A stretch of DNA of 64,000 nucleotides from Spinellus fusiger (taxonomy: Eukaryota; Mucoromycota; Mucoromycetes; Mucorales; Phycomycetaceae): positions 1 through 64,000 of the forward strand of contig JALLLS010000040.1 of assembly GCA_025094145.1 (NCBI GenBank), in the 5' to 3' direction. Positions 13,616 to 25,595 of the stretch are shown here, piece after piece; the first letter of the stretch is position 1; each line of letters opens with the position of its first letter. The notes under the pieces were generated by a model, which saw only the letters and a program-made list of their open reading frames with translations, was not told the origin of the DNA and did no database searches. The translations under genes were made by a program, and so were the position numbers.

Positions 13616-14530
13616 TTCAAAGTATTGTTTTATTTTTTAGTGTAATTTACTATTTGCGCATTGGGCATGTTAGCCCACCCTATGAGAACTTTTGTGAAAT
13701 AAATAAGAATAAACATATAAACACTTCAAATACAAAAGTGAAAAAATAATGCAAATGAATGGGAAACAGAAGGACCGAGAAATACAAAACCTCAAATGAG
13801 GGAAAAAATGATGGAAAATGAGAAATGATGGTAAAATGAGAATTATGAATAGACATCCAAAAGGCCATAAAGTCAGCAAGGAAACCAGGACACCAAAAAG
13901 ATAACCGTCATCCCATGGTGATTCGAAATCCAACGAGGGATACTTGGAGCAACTCGGACAATCCTGAGAATATATGTAGCAATTACATTAGCAGATTATG
14001 GCTTTACTAAACGGGTTAAGAATGGGTGGTAGAGGAGAGATCGGAGGAGAAGTGAGGATACAGCGTCTGTTGCTGCAGGAGTCTTTGCACTCTATGGCGG
14101 CGTTGGCGTTCCCGCTCAACACACCCATCAGCAGCCTCAATGAGCAGGCTACCAGCTGATGGATCTACCTTAAAGTCTCGAGTAGACGTGGCTCGATCAA
14201 TGGCTTGCAGCAGTATTAACAAACTGAGCCAAAGATCTCGCCATTTAACAAAAGACTTAACCGTGCGCGGCAGAAGATTTAGACAATAGTCAATTGGATG
14301 AATGTCTTGTGGTGGTGCAGGAACTAGGAAGAACAAGAACATGGAGCGTTCATGATCAACGAATGGGCAAGTGAGAAAGTGGTCCCAGTTGGCAGATGGG
14401 GTGGCCACATTGGCAAGGAACTGAAGGTATTGGTGGTAACCAAGCAATCCTCCATTTTAGTAGACAATGGCTCTCTTTGTGCATGCACGGTAGTAGAAGA
14501 GTTGGATCCCAAACAGACTCGCTGTATACA
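13616..14530 (-). mobile_element. LINE 3' end, copy 1
   Basis: 3' portion of a LINE: the C-terminal coding end (about 14016-14510, including WDHFLTCPFVDHERS, a zinc-binding-like block, and GCVERERQRRHRVQRLL) plus a ~400 bp 3' UTR ending in an A/T-rich tail at about 13620. The same sequence recurs at 57,745-58,440 with the same orientation and matching 3' end, so these are two copies of one family. The 5' part is truncated as is usual for LINEs, and the coding part is frame-shifted. Confidence 0.75.
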
Positions 14531-14683
14531 GTATAGTAAATAAATGCGTGTAAATAAAACTGAAGTCAATGACTTCCTTACAAAAAAAGGTATAGTAAAT
14601 AAATAAGTATACCACTCACATGAAACACATTCCAGTGCGAACATCTTAAAATCACATGAATTCTACTGAGAGTATCGGATTTT

Positions 14684-16467
14684 TCAACAGGATTTTTCAT
14701 TAAAACAATGGTAAATATTACTGGCGATCCCTTCGTTACCCTTTGAGATTTCTGATGAGAGAATCGAGGCCAACTTGTTTAATTGTCTATTTAAATCCTT
14801 GTTTGCTACGATTGACAATGCCGACGTATCCTTGTCATACAATTTATCAATCTTTTCATAAATTCGATATATCTTATGCTTAGGCTTGCATTGATCTCTC
14901 AAAGAGATGACGAATTCCTGTTCCAAAAGAGCTTCTTCACCCTTTTCCCAAACTGAGGTGGCAATATTTCTGAACAGTTTGGATACTGACTTAATAGTAG
15001 AATCCTCATCTCGATGTGTAGAACGGTCTGCTAATGTCCAAATTGTAAAAGGTCTAGTGCGATAATCATTTGTATATTTCGACGAGAATCTGTAACAAGG
15101 ATATGTGGATACTTTATCAAACTTTGATCCAAGTTGACGTAGTTGAGCAAATTCATCAAAAAGATAAAGCAGAACTTGACGAGAACCAATTTCGTTAAAC
15201 GTGGCTTTTTTCTCGATCATTCTTTGAACCTCTTCAATTTTTGTTTTTTCAATAAATATCCGAGTTTCTCTACTCGGAAAGAATCCATTCGAGCTTGAAG
15301 GTCCAATGACTGGTTTCTCATTACAATCAATACGTATAGATGATGTGATGAGAACATTCATGGTCTTGGTACCCAGCACGAGTTTTTGACTTGTGTCAAT
15401 ATTCATTAGGCATGTCTCCATATTGGGATACCTAGTATCGATGTGAGGCAAGGAAGACTGGGGAAGTTGCCTTTCGTAGTAGAAGTATTTTCGTAGTGTG
15501 TGTCGATTGAAGGAAGCCTACCATAGATCTCGCCAGATAGTACAAGCAATGCCCCATGTCCCTCCACAAAAATCATTTCTTCAAGTATTTTGGTGGCAAT
15601 ATGTGTTGCAATTGGGTTTATGGACCAGCTATTATTTAACAAAATTGGAGCTTGGTGGTCCAGCTCAATATACTTCGCTTTCGATAGTAAGTTCTTGTAA
15701 GGATTATCTAAAACAACATTGCGTATCAAAGGCGATAGATTGGTTTCAATTTCCTCCCCAGAATGGTTCCTTTTTTTTGGTGTGATAGCAAGGAATAACG
15801 GCTGATTCTCTATTTTCTGTGATGATATTAAGCTGTCTATCACTTTGGAAGCTGCTAGGAGGCTGTGTTCTTTTCCTTGATGGTCAATGTATGCTACAGG
15901 TTTGAGATCTCCCAATTCTGCTATTAAGAGCTTTTTCTCTTGATCTTCACTAGGCTGAGATAATGCATCAAAGGCTGACAAAACAGCGGTTTTGTAATCC
16001 AGTGTACTGTGGATCTTTTTAACTATTTCTTGAGCAGTTGACAGTGGTGTGGTTGTCTCGGTATCCAAAATTACTGCAACAGTATCATCGTTATCTACTT
16101 CTGTATCACTGTCTGTGCAGCTTTGATTCTCTTCACTCTCGTTGTCGGTTTGTGCAGTTGCTTTTGCTTCCTGATCTTGAAAATGCTTTTTAAAATGTCT
16201 TTTCAATGAGTCTGGAAAAGCATATTTCTGACGAGAACAACAGGGACAAACGAAGACCATCATTATTTCGTAAAACTCTGGTGGAAACTATTAGAAAATG
16301 TAATCATCAGTATTTGCTTAAAAGAATATGCACTATTGCTTTGGCTCACCTCCATTTACTAAAACGTTCACTTCTGTTGAATGCAGTCGGTAGTTGTGCA
16401 GCCTTAGTTTGGACAATTCAGAAAATGTTGTTTTACACACATCGCAAACAATCAATTTAGAACTCAT
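14684..16467 (-). CDS. two-zinc-finger protein of unknown function, frame disrupted
   Basis: I do not recognise the family. The start MSSKLIVCDVCKTTFSELSKLRLHNYRLH is a C2H2 finger. A likely intron (donor TTA|GTAAAT near 16362, acceptor TAATAG near 16294) joins it to FPPEFYEIMMVFVCPCCSRQKYAFP with a second C2H2-type finger (CPCC...HFKKHF). An acidic linker (ESEENQSCTDSDTEVDNDD) and a long mixed alpha/beta region follow. Near 15518-15522 the frame changes: upstream sequence ends in GEIYGR, while downstream coding-like sequence (FNRHTLRKYFYYERQLPQ...) starts in another frame right after a TAG. No GT-AG intron with matching phase was found, so an indel is the simplest reading. The 3' part runs to 14684. 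Flanked by LINE and mariner remnants; it may be transposon cargo. Confidence 0.5.
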
Positions 16468-16834
16468 GGCTTCAAAGATGTAGAAATTAATAAAGAAGAA
16501 AAGACAGAAGAGCGACAACTTTTTGCGAAACGCCTTTTGTTTTTGTTTTTGCGTCAACGGACAAAATCAAATCTTGCCTTTCGATAATTAGCTTTAAGAT
16601 ATTTAAAGTTGACAGTAAAACGTTTAATGGTTGTACAGTATTTATTCATATGTATTGCATTAATGTTAATGAATGATGATTTTTTTATCCTTTAATATCA
16701 ATATGAGCTTTTCTTCTTGCTTTATCATTTTTCTTTTTCTTTTTTCTTTTTTTGTTAATTATTGTTTCATGATGTTCAAATCTCAGTGAGCATTCATAGT
16801 ACGTCTGTTGAAAGCCACACTCCTAATGACTATT

Positions 16835-18284
16835 TTAAAGATTTCTTTCCTCATTCAAACACTTCTGGAAAAATGACATTGAATGCTTAATCCATCCTTC
16901 ACAATCTTTTCTTGTTACTTTTCCAGCCGATTCACCTATACGATCTGTGAGACGATCATCTGCCGTCAATGGTGTTCTTCTAACACCAGATTTTATATTT
17001 GACCAAAATTCCTCGATTGGATTCAAGAAAGAAGAATAGGGTGGCAAATATAGGCATTTATGTCCTCGTTCTTCGATGAATGCTTTGATTACTTTTGGCT
17101 TGTGAATAGGTGCATTATCCATAACAATAGACTGCCCCTTTATATTATTTTTATCTAGTGTATTCATTACGTTGTTTAGATGGGCCAAAAAGTGCTCAGT
17201 TCTTGTCCCAACCTTGCCCTTTATTTTTACTTTTTTATCATCTACCTTTTCTTTTTTTATAGAAGAAGCTGATTCTGGTTTTTTAACTCCAATATTTATG
17301 ATACCTGCTTGAGAAATTGCACCTAAAATTGTAAATGTAACACCTTTTCCAGTTGGCACAGTGCTCTTTGCAGGTGTGCCTTTTAATGAACGGCCGTGGT
17401 TTCTTTGCGTATGTAAATTGAAACCTGCTTCATCAATAAAAACACAATTCTTAGAAAAAATCCATATCTGCATCACTCTTTAGTGTTCAACAATCGCCTT
17501 TTGTCAATGCCGTTACTCTGTCAGAATTTCTTGCTGCTGGTATTTTTTCAACTTTCTTTAACGTAATGTTATGCTTATGTACTAAATGTCTGTGAATGGC
17601 AGAAATAGAGATTTTCAAACCCTCAAATTTCTCACAAAGTTTTAACTTTAACTCATCTAATAGAGCAGTAGTATTCTTTTCGATAGAGTCAACTAAAAAT
17701 TTAGAATGCTCCCCAGTCAACTTAGTACGAGGTCTTCCACGAGGTTTAGAATAAGATCCTGGAAGTCGTCTCGCAGGATCATTGTTATAAGTTTTAACAT
17801 AATTCTGGGCAGTGTGTACATTAATCCCGGTGGCTAAAGCTGCAGCTTTTGTCGTGAATCCTTCTTCGATTATTAAGTCGAAGAGTTTCTCAACTTGTTT
17901 AGGAGTATATTTTCTGTAAGAACCTCTCGTTTTAACATTCAAAGCCGTATGTCTTTCTTTTTTTTCAACGACATTGACTCTGCGAAAAGAAAAGCATCTC
18001 CAAAAAAAAACTTCACTCTCTTCCTCTATTAAATCTACCTCCATCCATTCTTCGCTCAAATTGAAATGCTCAATTTCCATTTCCTCTTGCTCGTCATCTT
18101 CCATATAATCGTCAGATGAAGTATCCATATCGTTATCTGAAATCATTTCTCTACCAGCAATAAATTCACTAACGTTTTGCATGTTTGTTCTAATATTTAA
18201 ACTAAATAAAAGAAGAAAAAAAGAGTCGAATCCTTTACGATATTTTAGATTATTTATATTTTTTGTTCTAATCTCTTGGCGCAA
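16835..18284 (-). pseudogene. Tc1/mariner-like DD34E transposase, inactivated
   Basis: Transposase of the IS630/Tc1/mariner superfamily. The N-terminal part (17487-18284) has a helix-turn-helix region (YTPKQVEKLFDLIIEEGFTTKAAALATG) and a basic GRPRTKLTG linker. The catalytic part (16835-17476) shows VFIDEAGFNLHTQRNHGRS (first Asp), IVMDNAPIHK (second Asp) and LPPYSSFLNPIEEFWSNIK (Glu; 34 residues after the second Asp). The two halves are in different frames. Near 17470-17500 the expected KRRLLNTKEWCRYG-like join needs a one-base shift and meets a TGA where Trp is expected, so at least two lesions are present. I did not find convincing terminal inverted repeats. Confidence 0.85.
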
Positions 18285-18435
18285 AATTTATTACCAAGTA
18301 ACGCAACGCAAACTCATATCCAAAAAAAAACAGATTGGGTTAAGATCATCCACTCTTTAATATAAGAATAAATAAATAAAAACAGAAACAATAAACAGTA
18401 AACTTTTTTTTTCACGATACAAAATAAATAAAAAC

Positions 18436-21400
18436 TTAGGCCTCTTTACAAATCCACCCACAGATAGAGGTATCATTTGGCACCAATTGCCATGTATCCC
18501 AATAATGAAGATCCAACTTTACTGCCACAACACGCACGGTCTCATCACGGCTCACAGTCTTGATTCGAATATACCCTTCATCATTTGTATCGTCATCATC
18601 TTCTGCCTCATCTGTCTTGAGGGCTTCTTCTTCTGAAAAGTTAAGTCTTGCTTGCTGCTCAGCCGAACGACGCACAGGTGGAATATAACTAGGACGACGA
18701 CGACGACACATTTCCGTTTCATGTTTATGCACTGCGGTCAAGAAAGAGTCCAAGTCCTGCACAGGCTGTCCCTGCACCTCCACAATCCATACACCTGGAC
18801 GCAACACATGAGAAGCAGGAGATCCATACAGTGTACATGACACATACACACCCTGAGGAACATTACGGACCTGTTCCAGCACAGACTTGTAGGGCTTCTG
18901 GATCAAAGCACCTTGCCATCCAACCACACGGGTCGTTTCCTGACCGCCCAACTCACTCAAGGGAACATTTACATCCAACTCTTTACCATCTCTCAAGATG
19001 ACCATGGGCACTGTCTCCTGGTCCATCTGCATGATATTGGGCATGCGAGTCACCAGCTGCTCATTGATGCTGAGAATAACATCGCCCACAGACAGTACTT
19101 TGGAACAGGCACTGGATTCATCAAGGATATTCAATACATACAAAAGAGTATGTCGCGTGCTCCCACTCTTCTCAATCTTCTTCACCCACGCATCCCTCAG
19201 ACCCAGTGTCCTAGCAGCAGCCATGCGCATGGTCCATAGCTCCACCCCCAGACCTTTGAACACCACCTGCCCTCGCTCAATGTATGCATCAATGGCAGGC
19301 TTCACCAACTGAATAGAGAGCCCTGACATGAACGATGTGTCCTTGCCCTTTTCTGTCTGAGAAGAGTAGCTCACCCATAGAGCCTGGGTCTTCCCATGAG
19401 CATCGATCAGCAGTCCTCCTTGAGAATTGATAGAGTCGTCGACCTTGATGCCCTCGACATTCATGGCCCTCCATCGAGGAGGAGAGCATTCGCGTGTGCC
19501 TACATTAGAAATAGCACTGACGGTGGTCTTTTTCAACACCACTGAAAAGTCGTTCCCCACCCCGACAAACTGCACATCATCGCCCTGGTTCAGTTCTGTT
19601 TCGCTCAGTTCAAGGGGCCGGACAGGTGTGTCGCCAATCAGCTGAGGGTTGTAGCTGATCAGGACGTAGTTGTAAAAGGGGTGGAGAAAGACGATTTTTC
19701 CCGGGATGATAATGGAGTTGGCAAAGGTAATAAAGATGTCTCCCAGGCCAATAGGAATAGTGTCTCGATCACAAACAATCAGAGGAGGCGAGGTGCTTAC
19801 AACATAGCCTGTGCCATAGAACTGGGTGGCCTTCATGCCATCGACGAGGTAAGGCAGGTAAAAGTCAATGGCCACAAACGAGGGCATGAGCTTCTCAGCA
19901 ATGGCCAAGGAGGAGTCCAGGGGAGCAAAGGTGGCTGAGGAAGGGGTGTAGGAGAGATCGTTGGGTGGCGGTGGCATGTCGTTAAAGTCCCACAGTCCTG
20001 TCAGATCATTGCGGGTGGCGACTCTGAACTTGTGCCAGTGTCTGTCCACATGCATGATCATGATCTTGTCCTTGTAGGCCTTTTGCAGTGAGTAGAAGCG
20101 CACAGGCACCCGTGCACCGTCGGGCAGGGTCTGCATGGCACGGATGAAGCTGTCGAGATCAGGGGTGGGGAGGGTGTTGACGCTGAGAATAATGCTCTTG
20201 CGCCATGCACTGGCACTGGCCAACATGTGTCCAGAGGCGGCGACATACACACCCTCCACTGGCTGGGAGTAGGACTTGGCCAGTTGATAGGACAGCTCAT
20301 GCACAATGCCACCGCCGATCTCCACGAATCGGTTGGGTGTGATGGAGTGCAGGTCCTGGAGGGTGACAGTGACTTCCATGACCTTTTTGCCACGGCTGAT
20401 GGTGAGAGTGACTTTTTGGTCGACAGCATCGTCCAGGATAGAGAACAGACCAATGAAGTGGGGCACCATGTGTCCGTTGCAGCCAATGACAATATCACCA
20501 GGCACAAGGCGTCCGTCGGCAGGACCCTTGGGAAGCACAGAGCGGACCACCAGAAGTCCTGTTTCTTCTGGGAACTGGTGGCGTACCTTCTCCTCCATGT
20601 GGGCCTTGAGACCCAGCCGACGCACTTCGTTGTAGGGCAGATACTCGAACTCTGTCTGGAGAGTGCCTCGAGGAACAGGCTCTCCGCGTCGCAAGTAGGC
20701 AAGGGCACGCTTCACTCGGTCCAGGGGCAGGTAGTAGCTGGAGGACGCCTTGCTTGCTCCTCCTGCATTCAGTGCCACGGCATGACCATCAATGTCCAAC
20801 ACAGGACTTCCCGAAGAACCTCCACTGGTGCCCGAGGCAGCTTGGAGGTAGAAGGTATTAAAATCATTGTATTCTCCTATCCCGTATTCAGGTGCACTTT
20901 GCTTTGTTCATTTTAAATGTATTACTTTGGGTGGACTTACCGTCGGTCGAGGCGTGCTAATGTTCCAGCAAGGATGCTTAGTTTTTCACCTGCGTCGTTG
21001 CTATTGACCGAGTGTTGTGAGGAGTGTGTCCATGTTGAAAGAAAAAAGAAAAAGAAAGAAAGAAGGGTGCTGCTTACCCTACCACACGGATGTCCAGGCC
21101 TACCTTGGCACGCTCAGGACTCAATTCAATTTCTTCGAGATCCATGAATTTGATTTTGGCAGGATCAAACTAGATACACGTCTCCATAGGTGAATGATCT
21201 GATGTGTCTATGGTTTCTTATTTATTTATTTTCTTGAAATTACCTGCATGACTCCAAAATCATGCACTGGGTCTCTGTAGATGGGCTTCAGGTCCACCTC
21301 CTCATAGTTAGTGAGGACGGCCTGAGCCACAATGGGTGCAGGAGAGACAACATGGCGGTTAGTCAAGACAAGACCTTGTTGAGCATCGACAATGAATCCA

Positions 21401-21826
21401 GTGGCAGTAAAAGCACCTAGAGAGGTATAGAATAAGTAAGTGAGTTGCTATAGGTGTAGTGTTCTCCATAGAAAATAACAACTTACCAGACACCTCTGTA
21501 TCAAAACTCCTCACATGACTGGCCTTGATAGAGACAATAGCCTTGATAGCCTTCTCCAGTGTAGGCTCCCATGAACGAGCACGGTAAGGAACGTCGATGG
21601 GCATGGGAGAAGAGTGAGGCGGCCACACCAAGCTGCCCACAGCAAGTGACTTTGATCTTGCTCGGAGTGCTTTGTCAGGTGTCTGTTCGCATAGTGTCGC
21701 CATGGAAACACTGTCTCTGTGGGCTCTTAAGCTGGAGTGTACTTCGTCTGCCACTCCTCCCAAAGCAGGTGAGCTTGGCAGGATGGGTGTTATAGAAAGT
21801 GGATGTTGTGATTCGTTCATGGTCAA
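18436..21826 (-). CDS. NMA111: Nma111/HtrA-like nuclear serine protease with PDZ domains
   Basis: Large HtrA-family serine protease (yeast Nma111, linked to apoptosis control and lipid homeostasis). The N-terminal protease domain is split over several exons: [19 protein letters not shown] (catalytic His, about 21360), [13 protein letters not shown] (Asp, about 21270) and [20 protein letters not shown] (Ser, about 20800-20850). Then come [28 protein letters not shown], typical of the family, a PDZ domain ([27 protein letters not shown]), a second degenerate protease-like unit and another PDZ-like region ([26 protein letters not shown]). The stop is at 18436-18438; the start is MTMNESQ at 21826, with MNESQ six bases in as an alternative. 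Total about 1,000 residues, matching the yeast protein. The last exon of ~790 codons is unusually long for this locus. Confidence 0.92.
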
Positions 21827-22379
21827 CCTAGTTGCCTTTGCTGACTAACGAGCTAACGAGCTAACAAGCTAACAAACTAAAGAACTAACGAACTAACGAA
21901 CTGACGGACTTTGGGTATGTCTATAGGCGTGTGGAGTGTATGTATGAATGGGTGTGGGCGACAAGTCCGCCTAGGGTGGAATGACGCACAAATCAACGTC
22001 ACTGCTATCTGCATAAATGAAGGAATAGCCTTGCATTGGTCCTGAAGAAGAAATAAGAGAACACACTCCTTCCTAGAATAGAATAAAATAGAAATAAAAT
22101 AGAAATAAATAAATAAAATAGATGAAAGAATAAGAAAATAAAACACACTAGGATGAGAAAGGTGAGAAAGGTGAGAAATGACACATCGGCCTTGCTACTC
22201 TCCACCAATCAATGTCATGTTTATTAGGACAGGGAGATCTTCCCTGGCCGTCTATCACAAGCGTCTAGTGCAGACTATAAAAGGAGTGTGAGAATGAATA
22301 AAAGAGGCTCTGTCTGATTGGTCAGAACATGAGAAGAGTGTGAATGTACAGTGGAAATGATGGATAAAAGAAAGAAGGA
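21827..22379. other. intergenic region, tandem TAAC motifs
   Basis: Between NMA111 (start at 21826) and the C2H2 gene. It begins with about eight imperfect copies of ACGAACTA/ACAAGCTA (about 21840-21905) just upstream of the NMA111 start, then AT-rich DNA with an AATAGA repeat (22080-22120). No gene is seen. The repeated element so close to the NMA111 ATG could be regulatory, which is speculation. Confidence 0.4.
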
Positions 22380-23198
22380 TCAGGGCAGTGTAGGCTTGGG
22401 TCTTCCAAAGCGGTGGACTCTGATGTGACGGCGCATATTGCTCTGTACGCTGAACCGACGACCACAGCCTTCTTCGGGACATGCAAAGGGTTTTTCGCCT
22501 GTGTGGGAGTATGTATGGATTCTGAGGGAGGAGGGCCGAGAGAACTTTTTTCTGCAAAAGGGACAGACGTATCTCCCAGTGTAGATATCTCTTTGGAGAT
22601 CCTCGGTAGGAGGGGTGGTGTTGGTGTTGGTAGGGGTGTTGGTGGTGTTGGTGGTAGAGGTGTTGGTGGTATTAGTATTAGTAGTCGTTGTAGCTGTAGC
22701 TGTAGCCGTAGCTGTAGCCGTAGCTGTAACAGCAGCAGCAGCAGCAACACTAGAGGCACCAGGACGTGAAGGAAGCGTTGGATGAGAAGTGGTTGGATGA
22801 GGGATAGGCAAAGCAGCAGCAGCAGCAGCAGCAATAGACACACCACCAGGAATACCACTGCTGATGCTTCTGTTATTATTGATACTGATAGGGTTGAAGG
22901 TGTTGATATGACTGCCATGAGCAACTGTTCTTGGCATGGGACTGATGTGCATAGCAGCCATAGCATGCACAGGCATTGAGGTCACAGAAGCAGTACGTCG
23001 ATGGGCCAAGGACTGCACACTGGGCAATACATCCGACTGTGTGCGGTGGTGTGTGTGTAGAGGTGCATGTGTGTGTGTGTAGAGGTGCTTGTATGAAAGA
23101 CTTGTGTCATCTGCAAATGTCGCAGGAAGAGAAAGACTCTGGAGATCTACAGGAAGGCTGCTTACACTGCGAGTGCTACGGTGGCCCATGCGAGTCAC
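22380..23198 (-). CDS. C2H2 zinc-finger protein with low-complexity N-terminus
   Basis: 272 residues. The N-terminal ~190 residues are low-complexity: Ser/Thr/His-rich, two polyalanine runs, an alternating Ala-Thr stretch and Asn-Thr repeats, all encoded by trinucleotide and hexanucleotide repeats. The C-terminus carries two adjacent classical C2H2 fingers (YVCPFCRKKFSRPSSLRIHTYSH, then PFACPEEGCGRRFSVQSNMRRHIRVH) joined by a TGEKPF linker, typical of sequence-specific DNA binding. The arrangement resembles fungal regulators with a C-terminal two-finger module, but I cannot name an orthologue. The start ATG at 23198 is the first in frame; an upstream non-coding or short coding exon is possible because an acceptor-like AG precedes it. 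Confidence 0.75.
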   Translation of the reverse strand: MTRMGHRSTRSVSSLPVDLQSLSLPATFADDTSLSYKHLYTHTHAPLHTHHRTQSDVLPSVQSLAHRRTASVTSMPVHAMAAMHISPMPRTVAHGSHINTFNPISINNNRSISSGIPGGVSIAAAAAAALPIPHPTTSHPTLPSRPGASSVAAAAAVTATATATATATATTTTNTNTTNTSTTNTTNTPTNTNTTPPTEDLQRDIYTGRYVCPFCRKKFSRPSSLRIHTYSHTGEKPFACPEEGCGRRFSVQSNMRRHIRVHRFGRPKPTLP

Positions 23199-23450
23199 TG
23201 GCCTTGGTGTGTCTAACGGGTAAGTACAACTCCCTGAAAAGACATACCCAAAGGTGGTGGATTTTGCAGTAGAAACTGGATAGAAGGCAGACTCGGCCTC
23301 TCATGACTGGCCATTGCCTATAGAAGACAAGAAGATAAAAGTACAAAAATGAACAAGGAAGCAAGGAAAGAAGGAAAGAAGCTCCATGTCTTTTAGCGGA
23401 TGATGAATATTTATTGATCGTTTCTCTTTTATAAATATATTTTTCTTTCT

Positions 23451-24904
23451 CTACAGTGCTCTCTTCACCAGGCGATACACTCTTACTCCACTATGAGTGA
23501 CGTTGCAATAGCTGGGGACATCCTTGGAGAACCACTTTACTATGGGACCTAGTCTCCCGTACTTCTGCTCCCAATGCACCGAGGGACATGGACTGCTCTT
23601 GTTCTGACCCAGAGAATCCTGGGTTAGACTGACATGGAAAAATCGAGAGCAGCGATGGAAGAACCTTGCCTCCTCCTCCACCCTGAGTCCTCTTCTCTTA
23701 TAGCCCAGGTACACCACCGTCCTGTTCACAGTGCACAGATCAAGAAGGGTGCGGATCAGCTGGTCAAAGCACTGAGGAACATACAGCACATCCGACGCCA
23801 GAAGAATGTCCACAGGGGCTCTGGCTGTGACTCTGCGTGCCTCCTCCTCATTGCCCCACTGCAGTGACTGGACATGGACAAGGGACCTCGACTCTCCCAG
23901 GGTGTTGAGGTGTGTGTTGTACCGAATCAATGGCAGTGCTTCAGGTAGATCTGTCATGGTAACAAGGGGACGACATCCCAGGGCACGGCACAGACACGAC
24001 AGAGCAAGTCCAAGACATCCTGTTCTACCACGGGAAGGAGATGAAGAGATGAGTGAGTGGGTGGGTGAGTGAGTGAATAGATAGCCTCCTCCATGACTCA
24101 CCCTGCACTCAGATCCACAACATGAAGATTCTCAAGATAGGTCGGCTCCTGGTGCAGTTGGGTGGCAATGAGGTCTGCCAGCACAAGTGCAGAGTCCCAT
24201 ACCTTGCCGGGGGTGCCTGCCTCCCATCCCTCTTGGATCACACAGAACAGATCGGCCGTGGTGCGTGCAAGTGTCTTTTCTATCCGCAATGCCCGTGCCA
24301 TGTGCTTGGAGGTGGAGAGAGAAGAGGCCAGTGATTCATGGCGAAATTGCAAGGGAACAATCAAAGGCAGTGCCTGGTATGTAAGGGCGTCTATGCCGGC
24401 TGGACTGTCTATGCTGTTGATGCTGGGGAGAATATGGAGACTGTATTTTGGCTTGGTTAACTTTGGTATTTGGTATCCATAGGTGTCTACTTTGTATTCA
24501 AATCCACCTTTTCCTGTCCCTGAGAAGCCTGGCCAGTCACAGCTGTTCGTCTCCCAGGCATCTCTGGGCAAGGGACGCAATAGAATGTCAAAGCGGGTGT
24601 CTTTTCTCCATACAGCGTGGGTATCTTGGTACAGCAGCTCGCATGTCAGTGTCATTGAGCAGATGGGCGTGGTACTGCCCTGGAGAGGAAGACCAAACTC
24701 ATTGACGAGAGCTAGGTCCATGCGGTACCAGTGTCCGAGAACAATAGGCACTGTGTAGGGGCGAGAGAGCACTATGCGATAGAAGGTAGAGTGTTGGTAA
24801 AGCGCCTGACATATTGTATCCTCCTGCCAGTCTTTATACCCCACTGCTTGTACTTGTACATTTTGGCACTCTGGTAAGGCAATGGCCATGGGGTCTTGAG
24901 GCAT
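23451..24904 (-). CDS. family-16 (METTL21-type) protein methyltransferase
   Basis: S-adenosylmethionine-dependent methyltransferase of the Methyltransf_16 group, whose members methylate lysines on translation factors and chaperones (family knowledge). Two exons joined across an intron at about 24024-24100 give the SAM-binding motif I VVDLSAGRTGCLGLALSC, a departure from the usual E-L-G-A/S-G. The post-I region is VTMTDLPEALPLIRYNTHLN, with DILLASDVLYVPQCFDQLIRTLL and VVYLGYKRRG...FFHRC as later motifs. About 250 residues precede the catalytic domain (WYRMDLALVNEFGLPLQG...); I do not recognise that part. The ATG at 24904 (MPQDPMAIALPEC) is chosen. An in-frame ATG at 24958 adds a hydrophobic stretch and is less likely. 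Divergent from the U1-C gene. Confidence 0.78.
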
Positions 24905-25595
24905 AAGGGAAAAAAAGAACAAAAGAGTCACGCCTCTGATAAAGACAGACAGATACACGTTGAAATGTGCCAGTCACATCTGATTGTGTGCAGGTGGAAG
25001 AGGTGGAGGAGGTGGAAGAGGTGGAAAAGGTGTGCAAGTGTATGAGGTGGACTGTCTAAAATAACAATAAAGAAAAGTCAGTCCTCTTCTTCCTTCTTTC
25101 TTCTTCCTTATCTTACACCCTCTGTGCATACTATTGCCTATGCATACATACTCTAGTAAGAAGAAGCATCAGCAGTCAGGCCTGCGTTCTTGTCGTGGGG
25201 ACTGCTGTAAGTGACTGCCTTTACTACTCATCTTGGGTCTGTTCTCTCTTAGTGAGGTAGAGGGGAAAAACTGCCAAGGTCTGTTCTGCTAGAAATGCAT
25301 TGTCTATTCTATTTCATTATCCGTCTCTATTGCCCTCACCTCCACACACACACACTTACACACTATGCACACACTTACACACTATGCACACACTTACACA
25401 CTATGCACACACTTACACACTATGCACACACAAAGAGAGTCCCGCATCTCTTCACCACTAAGAAAGAAAAGATACGTCACAGTGTATGACATCATTCCCA
25501 TTCAGTGGTGTGTATAGCAAGGAATTGTCGCCCCTTTTTTTTCTATTCTTTTAGTCAGAGCAAGAGAGAGAGAATAAAAAGAGAGTCTATGCACC
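24905..25595. promoter_or_regulatory. divergent methyltransferase/U1-C promoter region with 20-bp tandem repeat
   Basis: About 690 bp between divergent starts. Four tandem copies of a ~20-mer containing CACACTTACACACTATG occupy about 25345-25430, preceded by a CA run. TGGAAGAGG/TGGAGGAGG repeats lie near 25000-25030. The U1-C start is preceded by a GAGAGAGAATAAAA stretch. No further gene is seen. Confidence 0.5.

Noticed and set aside
16536..18340. Terminal inverted repeats for the 17-kb mariner
   Set aside because: Only weak matches (TTTTGCGTCAAC against TTTTGCGCCAAG) were seen, too short to define ends.
20227..20916. 229-codon plus-strand frame inside NMA111
   Set aside because: Antisense shadow of the protease gene; no motifs.
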